Shown here piece by piece: positions 16,209-25,898 of a stretch of DNA of 64,000 nt. Source of the stretch: DATKEJ01 sp963768715. GTDB taxonomy: Bacteria > Bacteroidota > Rhodothermia > Rhodothermales > DATKEJ01. Position numbers and translations under genes: made by a program. A model generated the notes under the pieces. That model was not told the origin of the DNA. It was given only the letters and a program-made list of their open reading frames with translations, and did no database searches. The DNA lies in contig CAVYJC010000010.1 in assembly GCA_963768715.1 (NCBI GenBank), forward strand, positions 1 to 64,000. Reading direction: 5' to 3'. Numbering within the stretch: the stretch's first letter is position 1; every line of letters starts with the position of its first letter.

Positions 16209-18672
16209 ATGGCCGGAACGATAGGCGAACTTCTTCTGCTTATTTCCTTTGTAGCGAGCATCTTAGCGGGGCTCGCCTACTTTCAGTCCGTTAGACGGCC
16301 CAATGCGGCCGCTGCCCTGATCCGTACGGGAAGAGTGTCCTGGTACGTGATGCTGCTGGGCGCCCTCGGAGCCGCAGTCATTCTTTCCCGGCTGATCTTC
16401 ACGCATCAGTTCCAGTACAACTACGTCTGGAGTAACTCGTCCAGGGACCTGCCGGCGAAGTACCTCTTCTCCTCGTTCTGGGCAGGTCAAGAGGGCTCAT
16501 TCCTGCTCTGGGCCGGTAATGATCGCCGTCATCGGCGTCATCGCCCTGCATACGTCACGACGATTCGAGGGCCCGGTCATGGCGATACTCGGTCTCTGCC
16601 AGGCGTTCATGCTCTCGATGATCGTCGGACTCAAGTTCGGTGCGTTCCACATCGGATCGTCACCGTTTTCGCTCCTCTCTGAACGTTTCCCGGATGCGCC
16701 CTTCCTGGCGGCGGGCGGCGTCCCGCCGGACGGAAACGGGCTAAACGATCTGCTGCAGAATTACTGGATGGTCATCCATCCGCCCACCCTGTTCATGGGC
16801 TTCACCCTGATGATGATGCCGTTCGCCTTCGCCGTTGCAGGCCTCTGGCAGAAGAAATACACGCAATGGGTCAAACCGGCATTGCCTTGGGTCCTGACTT
16901 CAACCCTCGTTCTGCTCGTTGGCATCACGCTCGGAGGATACTGGGCATACGTGACGCTCTCGTTTGGAGGGTACTGGGCCTGGGATCCCGTCGAAAACTC
17001 GTCGTTCGTACCGTTTCTGATCGGCGCCGCGGCGCTTCATACCATGATCGCGCAGAAGAAGAGCGGCTCAAGCCACAAGGCTTCGATGCTCTTCTGCATC
17101 CTCGCGTTCATGACTGTCATTTACTCCACGTTCTTGACGCGGAGCGGCATCCTGGGAGACGTTTCCGTCCACTCCTTCGTCGATCTCGGCCTGTATAATC
17201 AGCTGCTGATCTGGATTCTGACGATCGCCGCGCTCGGATTCGGTCTCTTCGCGTACCGCTATCGGGAACTGCCGGTGCCGAAACGGGAATCCCAGGTCAT
17301 GTCGCGCGAGTTCATGATTTTCACCGGCGCTCTCGTGCTCTGCGCCATCGCTACGGTCGTTCTGCTCGGAACGAGCACGCCGATTGTCGGCCGAATCTTC
17401 CGCGACAGTCCATCCGGCGTTCCCATCGAATTCTATAATCGGTGGACGCTTCCGATGGCCGTCATCCTTGCACTCCTGGTCGGGGTCGGACAGCTTTTCT
17501 GGTGGACGAAGATGTCGATCGACACGCTCAATCGTCTGGTGGCTCGCCCGCTCGTACTCGCGGTCCTCAGTACAGCTGCCGTGCTCATCCTTACGCCGTT
17601 TGCCGAGCAGACTGCACATTCGGCGCAGGTGGCCGCACAAGCAGTTGGCGGGACACTCCTCGAAGCAGGCCTCGGGGCGGGCCTGGTAGACATGTGGTAC
17701 CATTACGGACCGGGCATGCTGCTGCTGCTGCTCGTCTTCGCTGCCTTCTTTGCCCTCTACGGCAACGGCTTCGTCCTTTGGCGGATCGGCAAGGGCAATA
17801 TCAAGCTCGCCGGCGGCGCGATTACTCACGTCGGACTGGCGCTTGCCCTCTTCGGTATCGTGACTTCAAGCGGACTGAACGATCCGATCGTCCCCGAATC
17901 GCATCAAGGAAGACGGGAGAATTTCGTAGTCGATCGCGGGCAAACTGTGAGCGTCGACGGATACGCCGTCTCGTACGAGGGTACGGAGACCACCGACGAA
18001 GGCTACACGGCGTATCGGTTGAACTTCAACGATGGGAAAGGTCATGCATTCCAGGTGAAACCCGTCGTCTACAAGTCGCGGAAAGAACAGTGGATTCAGC
18101 ATCCGGACATTAAGACGTACGCTGAAAAGGACATCTACGTCTCGGTTGCTCCAAAGGCAATGTTCGAACAGCCCGATGATGCTTCGGCCTCGGACGGGAG
18201 ACTCCAACTCCAGCTCCGTAAGGGCGAGTCATCGTCGATAGCCGACAACAAGTTCGAGATCGCATTCGACAGCTTCGTGCTGGACGTCGATTCAACGAAT
18301 GGCCACGGACAGAACTCTGAGATTTCGGTCTCCGCCAAACTCCGCGTCAAAGACGTTGCTTCAGGCGAAGAAGAAGTAATCGAACCGGTCTACGTAATCA
18401 CGGCCAACCGCCAGCAGCGCTACATGCCTGCAAGCATCGATCGATGGGGTATGACGGTCTCATTCGTAGGCATGAACGTAGACGACGGCGCCGTTCACCT
18501 GATTGTCGACGGACTCGGTGGCGCACCCGAAGATTGGATCGTCGTGCAGGCCTACCAGAAGCCGCTGATCAACCTCCTCTGGATGGGCATCTTCATGATG
18601 GCCGGGGGTTTCCTGCTGTCGATCTATCGTCGCGTCAGCGAGAATAAACTTTCAAAGAAGCGCCCGGCCTGA
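16209..18672 (+). CDS. ccmF: cytochrome c-type biogenesis protein CcmF (one-base frameshift)
   Basis: A heme lyase subunit of the Ccm cytochrome c maturation system in the inner membrane. The corrected protein has about 820 residues with many membrane helices. It contains the heme-handling WWD-like segment GGYWAWDPVENSSFVPF and the conserved HPPTLFMG. A periplasmic domain precedes the last helix. The frame breaks after GSFLLWA. Removing one G of the GG at 16515-16516 gives FLLWAVMIAVIGVIAL and restores the frame. No other ccm genes lie here. Just after the stop lies a degenerate second copy of the C-terminal tail. Confidence 0.92.
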
Positions 18673-18730
18673 TACACGTCCCTGTTGTCGATTTATCGCA
18701 GGGTCAACGAAGACAGGTACAGGCGGAACA
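18673..18730 (+). repeat. decayed second copy of the ccmF 3' end
   Basis: Directly after the ccmF stop and in the same frame, translation gives SLLSIYRRVNEDR, which matches the true ccmF tail FLLSIYRRVSENK. Nucleotide differences include silent changes (TCGATCTATCGT versus TCGATTTATCGC), so the copy is old and not an assembly stutter. Beyond it lies a hairpin, GGGTCAC (18744-18750) with GTGACCC (18760-18766), between the convergent genes. Confidence 0.65.
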
Positions 18731-18824
18731 GCGCCGAAGAGCAGGGTCACGCCGGCGACGTGACCCGCCCAAACACATTGTACTTCGTGCTCGGACACGC
18801 CTTTCCTGACACTCTGGCGCGTCC

Positions 18825-19973
18825 CTACGGATTAGACGTCTTCCCAAAGTTCAAGTCGACGTCTTCCGGCTGGTCGATCCAATCGGCAATGAAGATGTTC
18901 GTATCGTGCGTCGGCTCGTGTGCGGCGTTCCGATTTGAGGCGAAAACCAGCTTGTCTCCTGTGAAGGTGTACATGGCGAACGCGTCGAAGGTACCCGAAT
19001 AGGTAATGCGTTCCAGGCCAGTCCCGTCCGTTCCCACGAGAAACAGATCGAACTCCCGTCCGCCCTGATCGAGGGTGTGCTCGTTGGAGGCAAAGATGAT
19101 CCGTTTACCGTCGGGATGGAAGAAAGGCGCCCAGTTGGCTCCCGGAAGGTGGGTCACCTGCCGCACGTTGCTCCCGTCGATGTCGGAAATGAACAAGTTC
19201 AGGGCCTTAGGCTCCACGAGATTCTTGGAGAGCAGGTCCTTGTAAACATCCGCCTCCTCTCCTGTGGGCCGGGAGGCGCGCCACACAAGCATATCCGAGT
19301 TGCGCGAGAAGAAGGCGCCTCCGTCGTATCCCAACTCGTGTGTGAGCTGAAGCAGATCGCCCGTGGCGATTTCGTAGCGCCACAGGTCGATGTCGCCCGA
19401 ACGCGTAGACGTAAACACGATGTAGCGCCCATCAGGCGATACGGTCGCCTCCGCATCGTATCCGTCCCCTCCGATTAACAATTGGAGGTCGGTTCCGTCC
19501 GGATTCGCGGAGTAAATGTCGTAGCTGGGGTAAATCGGCCAGACATAGCGACCTTCGGAGAACATTTCGTGCTGGGGACACTCGTCTCCCGCCGCGTGTG
19601 TCGACGCGAACAGAACCCGTCCGTCCGGCAGAAAGTATCCGCACGTCGTACGTCCGTTGCCGGTCGAGACGAGTCGATAGGTCTTTCCGTCGGCAAAGGG
19701 CGTGCCGTCGGTCTTCATGACGAACTCCTGGTCGCAGCCTTGGTCATTGATCTTCTGCCAGTCACTCTGGAAGATCAACTCCTCGTCGTCGTAGTTGAAA
19801 TATGCCTCGGCGTTGTTCCCCCCGAAGGTGAGCTGGCGGATATTTCTCAAGTGTACTTCACCGGGGAACCGCAACGAATCGGCGGCTGGGTCGTACTTCT
19901 CGGCGGTTGGCGCGGGCTGTTCACCGCAGGCGGCGATCATCGCGGCGAGGAGAATGGCAAGTATTGTTCGCAT
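18825..19973 (-). CDS. TolB-like PD40 repeat lipoprotein
   Basis: 382 residues with a lipoprotein signal peptide (MRTILAILLAAMIAAC, Cys 16). The mature part is a series of PD40 beta-propeller blades (SPDGRYIVFTSTRSGDIDLW, HPDGKRIIFASNEH, TGDKLVFASNR), as in TolB and related surface proteins. Several Cys in the first blades could form disulfides. Likely attached to a membrane facing the periplasm or surface; the ligand is unknown. I chose the ATG with the lipoprotein signal and rejected one 31 codons upstream. It is convergent with ccmF. Confidence 0.85.
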   Translation of the reverse strand: MRTILAILLAAMIAACGEQPAPTAEKYDPAADSLRFPGEVHLRNIRQLTFGGNNAEAYFNYDDEELIFQSDWQKINDQGCDQEFVMKTDGTPFADGKTYRLVSTGNGRTTCGYFLPDGRVLFASTHAAGDECPQHEMFSEGRYVWPIYPSYDIYSANPDGTDLQLLIGGDGYDAEATVSPDGRYIVFTSTRSGDIDLWRYEIATGDLLQLTHELGYDGGAFFSRNSDMLVWRASRPTGEEADVYKDLLSKNLVEPKALNLFISDIDGSNVRQVTHLPGANWAPFFHPDGKRIIFASNEHTLDQGGREFDLFLVGTDGTGLERITYSGTFDAFAMYTFTGDKLVFASNRNAAHEPTHDTNIFIADWIDQPEDVDLNFGKTSNP

Positions 19974-20057
19974 TGAATGAGTGGCTGGATCCGTGTCAAA
20001 AAGATGTACATACCCGGGTGGCGGGTTCGAGTTGCAATATCGGAGCCATTGAATTAG

Positions 20058-20858
20058 ATGACACACGAAGTATCAGATTTCAACACAGAAGTCATCGAGG
20101 CGAGTCAAGACCGCCCCATTCTGGTGGATTTCTGGGCGCCCTGGTGTGGACCGTGCCGTACGCTCAGTCCGACACTGGAGAAACTCGCCAGTGAGGCCGA
20201 AGGGCGCTGGTCTCTCGTTACAGTGAATACGGACGAGAATCCGGAGCTCTCCATGTCATACAGCGTTCGCGGCATCCCCGCAGTAAAGTTGTTTTCGGGT
20301 GGAGAAGTCGTTGCGGAGTTTACAGGGGCCATGCCCGAACATGCCGTCAAGCAATGGCTCGACCAGCAAATCCCTTCCGAGGCCGACAAGTCCCTCAGCG
20401 CTGTCAAGGAATTGATGCGCAGCGGACGGATGTCTGAGGCGCTGAATATTCTCGAGAGCCTGCAGTCGGAACCTGAGGCCAGACTGATGCTGGCCTCGAT
20501 CGTCGTCCTGGAAGACCCGGAGCGTGCGCTTGAGCTTGCTGCTCCGGTTGCTGCTGAGGATTCCGCCGCTGCAGCTACAAAGGAGGCGGTCCAGACCGTC
20601 GCAAATGCAATCGTCGGAGGCGATGCCGACGACCTGCCTGAGGGGCCCGGCAAGGTGGACTATCAGAGCGCCATTGCCCATTTGAAAGCCGGAGACATCG
20701 GTGGTGCGATTCAGGCGCTGATGCAGGTTCTGCTAAAAGACCGCTATTATGCTGACGATGCCGCCCGTAAACTCGGGGTAGCGCTGTTTACGCTCCTCGG
20801 CGAATCACATCCCGTTGCGCGTGAGTTCCGGCGGACGTTCGACATGTATCTTTATTGA
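20058..20858 (+). CDS. thioredoxin-TPR protein, CnoX/YbbN-like
   Basis: 266 residues. The N-terminal thioredoxin fold has the active site WAPWCGPC (Cys 30 and Cys 33) and the cis-proline RGIPAVKLF. Residues 120-266 form helical tetratricopeptide-like repeats, ending with the family-typical Arg-rich tail (VAREFRRTFDMYLY). E. coli CnoX (YbbN) is a redox chaperone that protects GroEL clients. It lacks the second active-site Cys, whereas this protein keeps both and may be a working oxidoreductase. A small hypothetical gene follows 10 bases downstream. Confidence 0.88.
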   Translation: MTHEVSDFNTEVIEASQDRPILVDFWAPWCGPCRTLSPTLEKLASEAEGRWSLVTVNTDENPELSMSYSVRGIPAVKLFSGGEVVAEFTGAMPEHAVKQWLDQQIPSEADKSLSAVKELMRSGRMSEALNILESLQSEPEARLMLASIVVLEDPERALELAAPVAAEDSAAAATKEAVQTVANAIVGGDADDLPEGPGKVDYQSAIAHLKAGDIGGAIQALMQVLLKDRYYADDAARKLGVALFTLLGESHPVAREFRRTFDMYLY

Positions 20859-20868
20859 TCGAAATCCA

Positions 20869-21210
20869 ATGACTACCAACTTCAATCCCGTCGATTTCGC
20901 CAGGACCCTTCTGGCTGAAACGCTCTTTTTTGACGACGAACATGGATCAATCGGGTCGGTCAGCCTTGTCGACCCATCATCCGGCAAGGAGTTGTACATG
21001 GCCTCGTACGATCCGGAATCGGAATTGTGGCTGCTCGAGGAGGCAACGGAGTGGGACGACGAGCCGGTCGAGGGTCTGGTGATGGCGACGGACGGGAATT
21101 CTGTCGGCGAGTACGATGATCCGCTCGCCATTGCGGGGTCGGTTTTGGAGATCGCCGCCGAGCAGGGACTTACACCGGTGTTCTTGCCTCTATTCGAAGA
21201 GCCTCTTTGA
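20869..21210 (+). CDS. small acidic hypothetical protein
   Basis: 113 residues, strongly acidic, with no signal peptide, membrane segment or recognised motif. The segment PESELWLLEEATEWDDEPVE is rich in Glu and Trp. It starts 10 bases after the thioredoxin-TPR gene and probably shares its transcript. The frame opens earlier (20815), but the chosen ATG avoids overlap and gives the more natural N-terminus. Confidence 0.7.
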   Translation: MTTNFNPVDFARTLLAETLFFDDEHGSIGSVSLVDPSSGKELYMASYDPESELWLLEEATEWDDEPVEGLVMATDGNSVGEYDDPLAIAGSVLEIAAEQGLTPVFLPLFEEPL

Positions 21211-21218
21211 GCGCCTGC

Positions 21219-21596
21219 TCACGGGAGGCCTTTCCACGCGCCCAGCGCCAGGAAACCCCAGCCCACGATCCACGCAACGCCTCCGATCGGTGTGACGGCG
21301 CCGAGCCACGGCGTGTCTGTCAGAACGAGCAGGTATAGACTGCCGGAAAAGAGGATGATCCCGGCAAGGAACAGGTAACCCGCGACCATAACGTGGACGG
21401 CGGGCGTCGTGGCGGCCAGCACCCCGGCAATCATCATTGCCAGCGTGTGGATGAGTTGATATCGCACTGCCGTCTCGTAAACTCTGAGACGATCGGGCGA
21501 AAGGACGCCGGCCAATCCGTGCGCGCCAAAAGCGCCGGCGGCGACGCCGATGCCGGCGAGAATCGCGCCGAGCATGATCAAAAGTTTGGGAGTCAT
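21219..21596 (-). CDS. DUF423 family membrane protein
   Basis: 125 residues with four predicted membrane helices. The N-terminal GAILAGIGVAAGAFGAHGL and the following YETAVRYQLIHTLAMM are the DUF423 signature. The function is unknown; relatives in E. coli (YgdD) are small inner-membrane proteins. Its start overlaps the stop of the lipoprotein gene upstream by four bases (ATGA), so it is the last gene of a leftward operon with the rsfS cluster. Confidence 0.9.
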   Translation of the reverse strand: MTPKLLIMLGAILAGIGVAAGAFGAHGLAGVLSPDRLRVYETAVRYQLIHTLAMMIAGVLAATTPAVHVMVAGYLFLAGIILFSGSLYLLVLTDTPWLGAVTPIGGVAWIVGWGFLALGAWKGLP

Positions 21597-22111
21597 TTCG
21601 CTGCGTCGGTCACTTCGAACGAAAACGACCGGCCGTTAATTTCCAGCGTGTACCGTCCCGGATCGAAACGCCGATCGAGGGTGAAAAAGAAACGATACGG
21701 CCTGACAACCTGCGTGCAGATTGCTTCCGATGGCCGTCTCATTGTAAGCGAGACACGCTGGCCACCACGCATGGGCTCCTGATCCAGCGCGTTGAGTTCG
21801 AAACAACCCTCTGGAAAAGATCCTTTGATGAGCACGTCTACGATGGCCGGCAAGCCACCCTTGGCCTCGACCTTCACCATGGCCGTGTCGAAAAGGGCCG
21901 GACTAATCTCGAACGATTGGGTGCCCTCCGTCGGCTCGATGAGGATCGTTTCCCTGGTCTTGTCCCCTGTCTCCTCGAACGGATCATTACCTGAATTGGC
22001 AGACTCCGAGGAAGACGACACGTGCATGCATCCCGTGGCGATAAAAGACAGCCCGAAGACGAGCGACGGAAGGATTCCAAACGAACGAGTTCGAGAACGT
22101 GCCGAGAGCAT
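21593..22111 (-). CDS. putative lipoprotein
   Basis: 172 residues. A basic N-terminus, a hydrophobic stretch and the lipobox-like IATGC (Cys 28) predict export and lipid attachment. A Ser/Glu-rich linker follows. The rest looks beta-rich and contains two further Cys that might pair. No family is recognised. It lies between rsfS and the DUF423 gene and overlaps the latter's start. Confidence 0.65.
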   Translation of the reverse strand: MLSARSRTRSFGILPSLVFGLSFIATGCMHVSSSSESANSGNDPFEETGDKTRETILIEPTEGTQSFEISPALFDTAMVKVEAKGGLPAIVDVLIKGSFPEGCFELNALDQEPMRGGQRVSLTMRRPSEAICTQVVRPYRFFFTLDRRFDPGRYTLEINGRSFSFEVTDAAK

Positions 22112-22125
22112 CGGGGCCGGATAGG

Positions 22126-22578
22126 TTAATTGAGAAGCTTGATGACGTCGGCTTCTTCCTCGATATCCTCGATCTTAGCGTCTGCCCAGAGTCGTTCGAG
22201 GTTGTAGTAGTCACGGCGTTCAGAGTCGAAGACATGGACGACCACGTCCACATAATCCATCAGCACCCACTGTCTGTGGCTGTACCCTTCGGTGCGCCAG
22301 GGCCGCTCTCCGCAAGCGTCCTGGACCGACTGGCGGACGCCGTCGACAATCGCCTTGACCTGAAGATCAGATTCACCCGTACAGAGAACGAAGTAATCAG
22401 CCATCTCACTCACCTCTCTTAGATCAATCAGAACGACATCCTTCGCCTTCTTTGAACGAACAGCGTCGACGATCAGCCTTACGAGGACCTGCGCACTCGG
22501 TTCATCGGGCCGTCGGCGTTCCTTCGCCGCAAGCTTGTCGAGTACGTCGGATGCTTTCTTGGGTGCCTTTTTTGTCAT
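22126..22578 (-). CDS. rsfS: ribosomal silencing factor RsfS
   Basis: 150 residues of the Iojap/RsfS family, which bind L14 on the 50S subunit and block subunit joining when nutrients are short. Motifs: KAKDVVLIDLREVSEMADYF, VLCTGESDLQVKAI and DYVDVVVHVF, followed by YYNLERLW. The N-terminal 25 residues are a basic, Lys-rich extension. It follows the LytR_C gene by 18 bases, an order common in this group of bacteria. Confidence 0.94.
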   Translation of the reverse strand: MTKKAPKKASDVLDKLAAKERRRPDEPSAQVLVRLIVDAVRSKKAKDVVLIDLREVSEMADYFVLCTGESDLQVKAIVDGVRQSVQDACGERPWRTEGYSHRQWVLMDYVDVVVHVFDSERRDYYNLERLWADAKIEDIEEEADVIKLLN

Positions 22579-22596
22579 AAAGGGTTTGTTTCAGTG

Positions 22597-23058
22597 CTAC
22601 TGAAGGCTGAATGGCGCCACAGACTCGAAGTCGCAGCCAATCACGACAGATGCCTCCACGAACAGCCCGGCGTCAGGCTTGGCGACGACGGAACTCTCGG
22701 CGAGCCCAAGTGCGCGCGCGACCTGGAGTGCTGCGGTCCGATCGTCGACACGGTTAAGGACCTGCGTTCGGGAAACGTCAAAGCTCTGGTAGTTACCGTC
22801 CTTGACGACGTCGAAACCGCGTTTCCTGAGATAGTCCGTCATCTCGGAGGCGAGTCCCGGTTTCCCGCAACCATTGAGGACTTCGACCTGGATGTAGTCG
22901 CCGATCAATTCCGCGCTATCGGCGGCGCGTCTTGGATCGATTGGAGGGGCACAGCCTTTATAGAGACCGGACGCGACGAACACCAGGACGACCGCTCCGA
23001 GGATCAGGATACTGAGATTAAGGAGCGCTCCTTTACCACGACTCTCGCGTCCCTTCAT
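22597..23058 (-). CDS. LytR C-terminal domain protein
   Basis: 153 residues with a basic N-terminus, one membrane helix (about 13-32) and an exported LytR_C domain. The domain opens with IQVEVLNGCGKPGLA and contains DVSRTQVLNR and VVIGCDF. The domain is linked to cell-wall or envelope functions, but its ligand is unknown. It lies directly upstream of rsfS. Confidence 0.88.
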   Translation of the reverse strand: MKGRESRGKGALLNLSILILGAVVLVFVASGLYKGCAPPIDPRRAADSAELIGDYIQVEVLNGCGKPGLASEMTDYLRKRGFDVVKDGNYQSFDVSRTQVLNRVDDRTAALQVARALGLAESSVVAKPDAGLFVEASVVIGCDFESVAPFSLQ

Positions 23059-23107
23059 AGGCCTGCGAGGGTCATCCCTCCTGTTTCGACCTTAGACCTG
23101 AAATGGC

Positions 23108-23665
23108 TCAACGCAACCAGTGATTGAAAGCCGGGTCTCCGAAGTCGGTTCGAAATCCCAAACGGTCATATCCGTACGGATATCCATATCTGCCGTACGG
23201 GTTCAGATAGTAACCGTAGCCGTTGGGCGCCTGATGAATGGAAAATTGCATGACGAGGTTCTTCAGCGGCTGGTAGGCCACTTCGGCATTCTTCAGATAA
23301 ATCCCGTTCAGGTTATTCTGCGAAACCGGGAGGCCATTGTTGAGCCCGCTGACGCCAAACGGCGTGTGCTGTACGGCGACGTCGACGCGGGCGGCCAGCT
23401 TCGTGCTGAATCGCCACATCATGGAATTCGTGTACTCACCCAACGTCAGCCCATGCCCTCCAAACGACGAGTAGCTCAACTCGTAGGAATGGCTCATATG
23501 AAAAAACTCGGGACTGAAGAGCTTATTCAGCGAGAAGCCCGTAGGCTCACGGAACAGCTTCGCTTCGGCATCGGAGTTCGAGCCATTCGCGTACTGTGCC
23601 TGAACCGTCAACGTAGCCGAGAGGCTCAGAGTAAGCACCAGAAAGAAGAGGCGAGCGCGCTTCAT
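23108..23665 (-). CDS. exported hypothetical protein
   Basis: 185 residues with a clear signal peptide (MKRARLFFLVLTLSLSATLTVQAQ, cut after AQA or AQ). The mature part alternates aromatic and polar residues like outer-membrane beta strands (SHSYELSYSSFGG, AARVDVAVQHTPFG). It ends in a Tyr/Gly-rich stretch (about 150-170) with repeated YGYPYGY. No family is recognised. It is the first gene of the leftward group leading to LytR_C and rsfS. Confidence 0.75.
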   Translation of the reverse strand: MKRARLFFLVLTLSLSATLTVQAQYANGSNSDAEAKLFREPTGFSLNKLFSPEFFHMSHSYELSYSSFGGHGLTLGEYTNSMMWRFSTKLAARVDVAVQHTPFGVSGLNNGLPVSQNNLNGIYLKNAEVAYQPLKNLVMQFSIHQAPNGYGYYLNPYGRYGYPYGYDRLGFRTDFGDPAFNHWLR

Positions 23666-23767
23666 TTGACTATCGGTTGCCTTGGTATTATCGCTGATTT
23701 TCGACGTCAGTGCAAGTCGCTTGTTACTACATCAGCGTGCGTCAAATTGTTCTGTACCCAAAAGAAT

Positions 23768-25045
23768 CTACCCTGTGGCGGCTGTCCGCGTCCGAATGAT
23801 TTTTACAAGATCGACACGGTTGCTGCGTGCCTTGAGAACCACGAACCGGTGCGCACCGACGACGACCTCCTCGTTCGTGCCTGGAATGTAACCCAGATGT
23901 TCGAGGAGGAAGCCGGCCACCGTTTCGTAGTCACCTTCCTGCAGAACGAGGCCGTGCGTCTTACGCAATTCAGCGATTTCCGCCCGTCCACTAACAATAA
24001 ACGTCCGATCATCCAGTTTTCGTGCCACGAACTCATCGGGATCGAACTCATCATGGATCTCACCCGTCAGTTCCTCTATCAGATCTTCGATGGTGACAAT
24101 GCCGGCTGTGCCACCGTACTCGTCGATCACAATGGCGATAGAAACCCGATCGTCGAGAAACTCTGCGAGCAGATCGCGTGATTTCTTCGTATCGGGAACG
24201 AAGCGAACCTCGCGCAGCATCTCTTTGATCGATGTGGGATCCCGAAAGAGGTCATAGGCGAAAACGACGCCCACGATGTTGTCGATGTTGTCGCGAAAGA
24301 CCGGCAGCTTCGAGTAGCCGGTGACGGCAAACCGGGTTCCGACGGTTTCGATCGAAGCGTCCTCTTCCACGCCTTCGATATCGGTGCGAGGAACCATCGA
24401 ATCCTTGACTCGCAATTTCGAGATTCGAAATACGTTCGATAGCAGGCGGCTCCCCTGCTCGTCCAGATCGAGTTCGCCTTTTCGTGAGCTCTCTCTGAGC
24501 GTCGCTTCGATTTCGCGCCGGAAGACGCGGCGCGTGTCTTGCGGGGCTTCTCCAAAGAGACGTACGAGGAGGCTTGCGGTCCAACCCGAAACTTTGTTGA
24601 TCGGCAGGAGGATGTAATAGAAGGCCCTGAGCGGCGCCGCAACGAGGAAAACGGCCTTGTCAGCAATCTGACGGGAAGCTGACTTGGGAAGAATCTCACC
24701 GATGAAGAGAACGATCGTCGTTACGATGATCGTCTGTGAGGCGATCGATGCGATTTCAGCGCCCGCGCCGAAAGAAATCATCGAATGCCAGAACGACCTG
24801 ATCGTTGGCTCCAGCTCGAACGCCATGAGGCTCGAGTAGAGAACCAACGCGAGGTTGTTTCCGACGAGGGTCGTGACGAGAAACTCTTCTGGATGATGCA
24901 GAAAGTACCGCACAGATCGTGCGGTAAAGCCTTCGCCGCTGGAACGAGCCTCTACCTTCAGGCGATTTGCCGATATGAACGCCGTCTCGGATGCCGAGAA
25001 GAACGCGCTCAAGATCAGCATGGAAATGATGAGTGAGATACTCAC
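23768..25045 (-). CDS. CNNM/CBS/CorC-domain membrane protein
   Basis: 425 residues. The N-terminal DUF21/CNNM membrane domain (1-180; SASETAFISANRL, VGNNLALV, FIGEILPKS) is followed by two CBS domains (about 205-325; VPRTDIEGV, FVPDTKKSRDLL, IDEYGGTAGIVTIEDLIEE) and a C-terminal CorC_HlyC domain. Relatives are linked to magnesium efflux, and in gliding Bacteroidota one paralogue (GldE) helps motility. Which of these applies cannot be told from sequence. It is the last gene of the pspA operon. Confidence 0.92.
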   Translation of the reverse strand: MSISLIISMLILSAFFSASETAFISANRLKVEARSSGEGFTARSVRYFLHHPEEFLVTTLVGNNLALVLYSSLMAFELEPTIRSFWHSMISFGAGAEIASIASQTIIVTTIVLFIGEILPKSASRQIADKAVFLVAAPLRAFYYILLPINKVSGWTASLLVRLFGEAPQDTRRVFRREIEATLRESSRKGELDLDEQGSRLLSNVFRISKLRVKDSMVPRTDIEGVEEDASIETVGTRFAVTGYSKLPVFRDNIDNIVGVVFAYDLFRDPTSIKEMLREVRFVPDTKKSRDLLAEFLDDRVSIAIVIDEYGGTAGIVTIEDLIEELTGEIHDEFDPDEFVARKLDDRTFIVSGRAEIAELRKTHGLVLQEGDYETVAGFLLEHLGYIPGTNEEVVVGAHRFVVLKARSNRVDLVKIIRTRTAATG

Positions 25046-25060
25046 CGATTCAGAACTCCT

Positions 25061-25849
25061 TTAGTTGCCCGTGAATCGGGCCGTCCTTCTTTCGAGGAAT
25101 GCGGCCACGCCCTCCTTGAAATCCTCCGTAGCACATGCCTGTCCAAAAAGAACGGCCTCGTACTCCTGTCCCTGATCGAGTGCGAGGTCACTCATTCGCA
25201 CGGCGTCGAGCGACATGCGTACGGCGAGAGGTGCTTTCGCGAGGATACCTGCCAACAACTCGCGTGCTGTCGACAGCAATTCGTCAGCTGTCGCGATGCG
25301 GTTAACCAGTCCAATCTCGTAAGCCCGCTGGGCGGTAATAGGATCGCCTGTAAGAATCATCTCGATGGCGCGTCCGCGGCCGACGAGTCGTGGAAGTCGC
25401 TGCGTTCCTCCGTAACCGGGGAGTATGCCCAGGTTCACCTCCGGCTGCCCGAACCGGGCATTCTCGGAGGCAACGCGCAGATGGCACGCCATGGCCAGTT
25501 CACAGCCGCCGCCCAGCGCATACCCGTTCACTGCGGCGATTACCGGCTTGCCGAGGTTCTCGATGCGATTGAATACCGACTGACCGCGAAGCGAGAACGC
25601 ATGACCGGACTCAGCGTCCAGTTCCGAAAATCGACCGATGTCTGCTCCCGCCACGAAGCTCTTCGGACCGGAGCCGGTTAGCACGACACCGTGGACATTG
25701 GGATCGGACTCGAGCACTTCAAAACAGGCGTCCAGGTCGTCCATGACCTGCGAATTCAGTGCATTGAGCTTCTCGGGGCGATTGATTGTTACGGTCGCAA
25801 TTCCGTCTTCTGCGACGGTAAGCAGCAAGGTTTCGAAAGAAGGGGCCAT
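25061..25849 (-). CDS. enoyl-CoA hydratase/isomerase (crotonase) family protein
   Basis: 262 residues. The oxyanion-hole segments SFVAGADIGRF and NGYALGGGCELAMACHL are present, and both catalytic glutamates of true hydratases appear (in GGGCELAM and in GQPEVNLGILPGYGGTQRL). It is therefore probably an active enoyl- or 3-hydroxybutyryl-CoA hydratase in fatty-acid or butanoate metabolism. I chose the ATG giving MAPSFETLLL and rejected one nine codons upstream. Its place between a pspA-like operon and a CNNM gene is unusual. Confidence 0.92.
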   Translation of the reverse strand: MAPSFETLLLTVAEDGIATVTINRPEKLNALNSQVMDDLDACFEVLESDPNVHGVVLTGSGPKSFVAGADIGRFSELDAESGHAFSLRGQSVFNRIENLGKPVIAAVNGYALGGGCELAMACHLRVASENARFGQPEVNLGILPGYGGTQRLPRLVGRGRAIEMILTGDPITAQRAYEIGLVNRIATADELLSTARELLAGILAKAPLAVRMSLDAVRMSDLALDQGQEYEAVLFGQACATEDFKEGVAAFLERRTARFTGN

Positions 25850-25898
25850 TGGAACGAATAAAAAACGTGTGCACAACGGGATGGATCATCCCGTCGCA

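Noticed and set aside
17068..17829. 253-residue open frame antisense to ccmF
   Set aside because: Low-complexity Arg/Glu/His composition; opposite strand of a real membrane gene.
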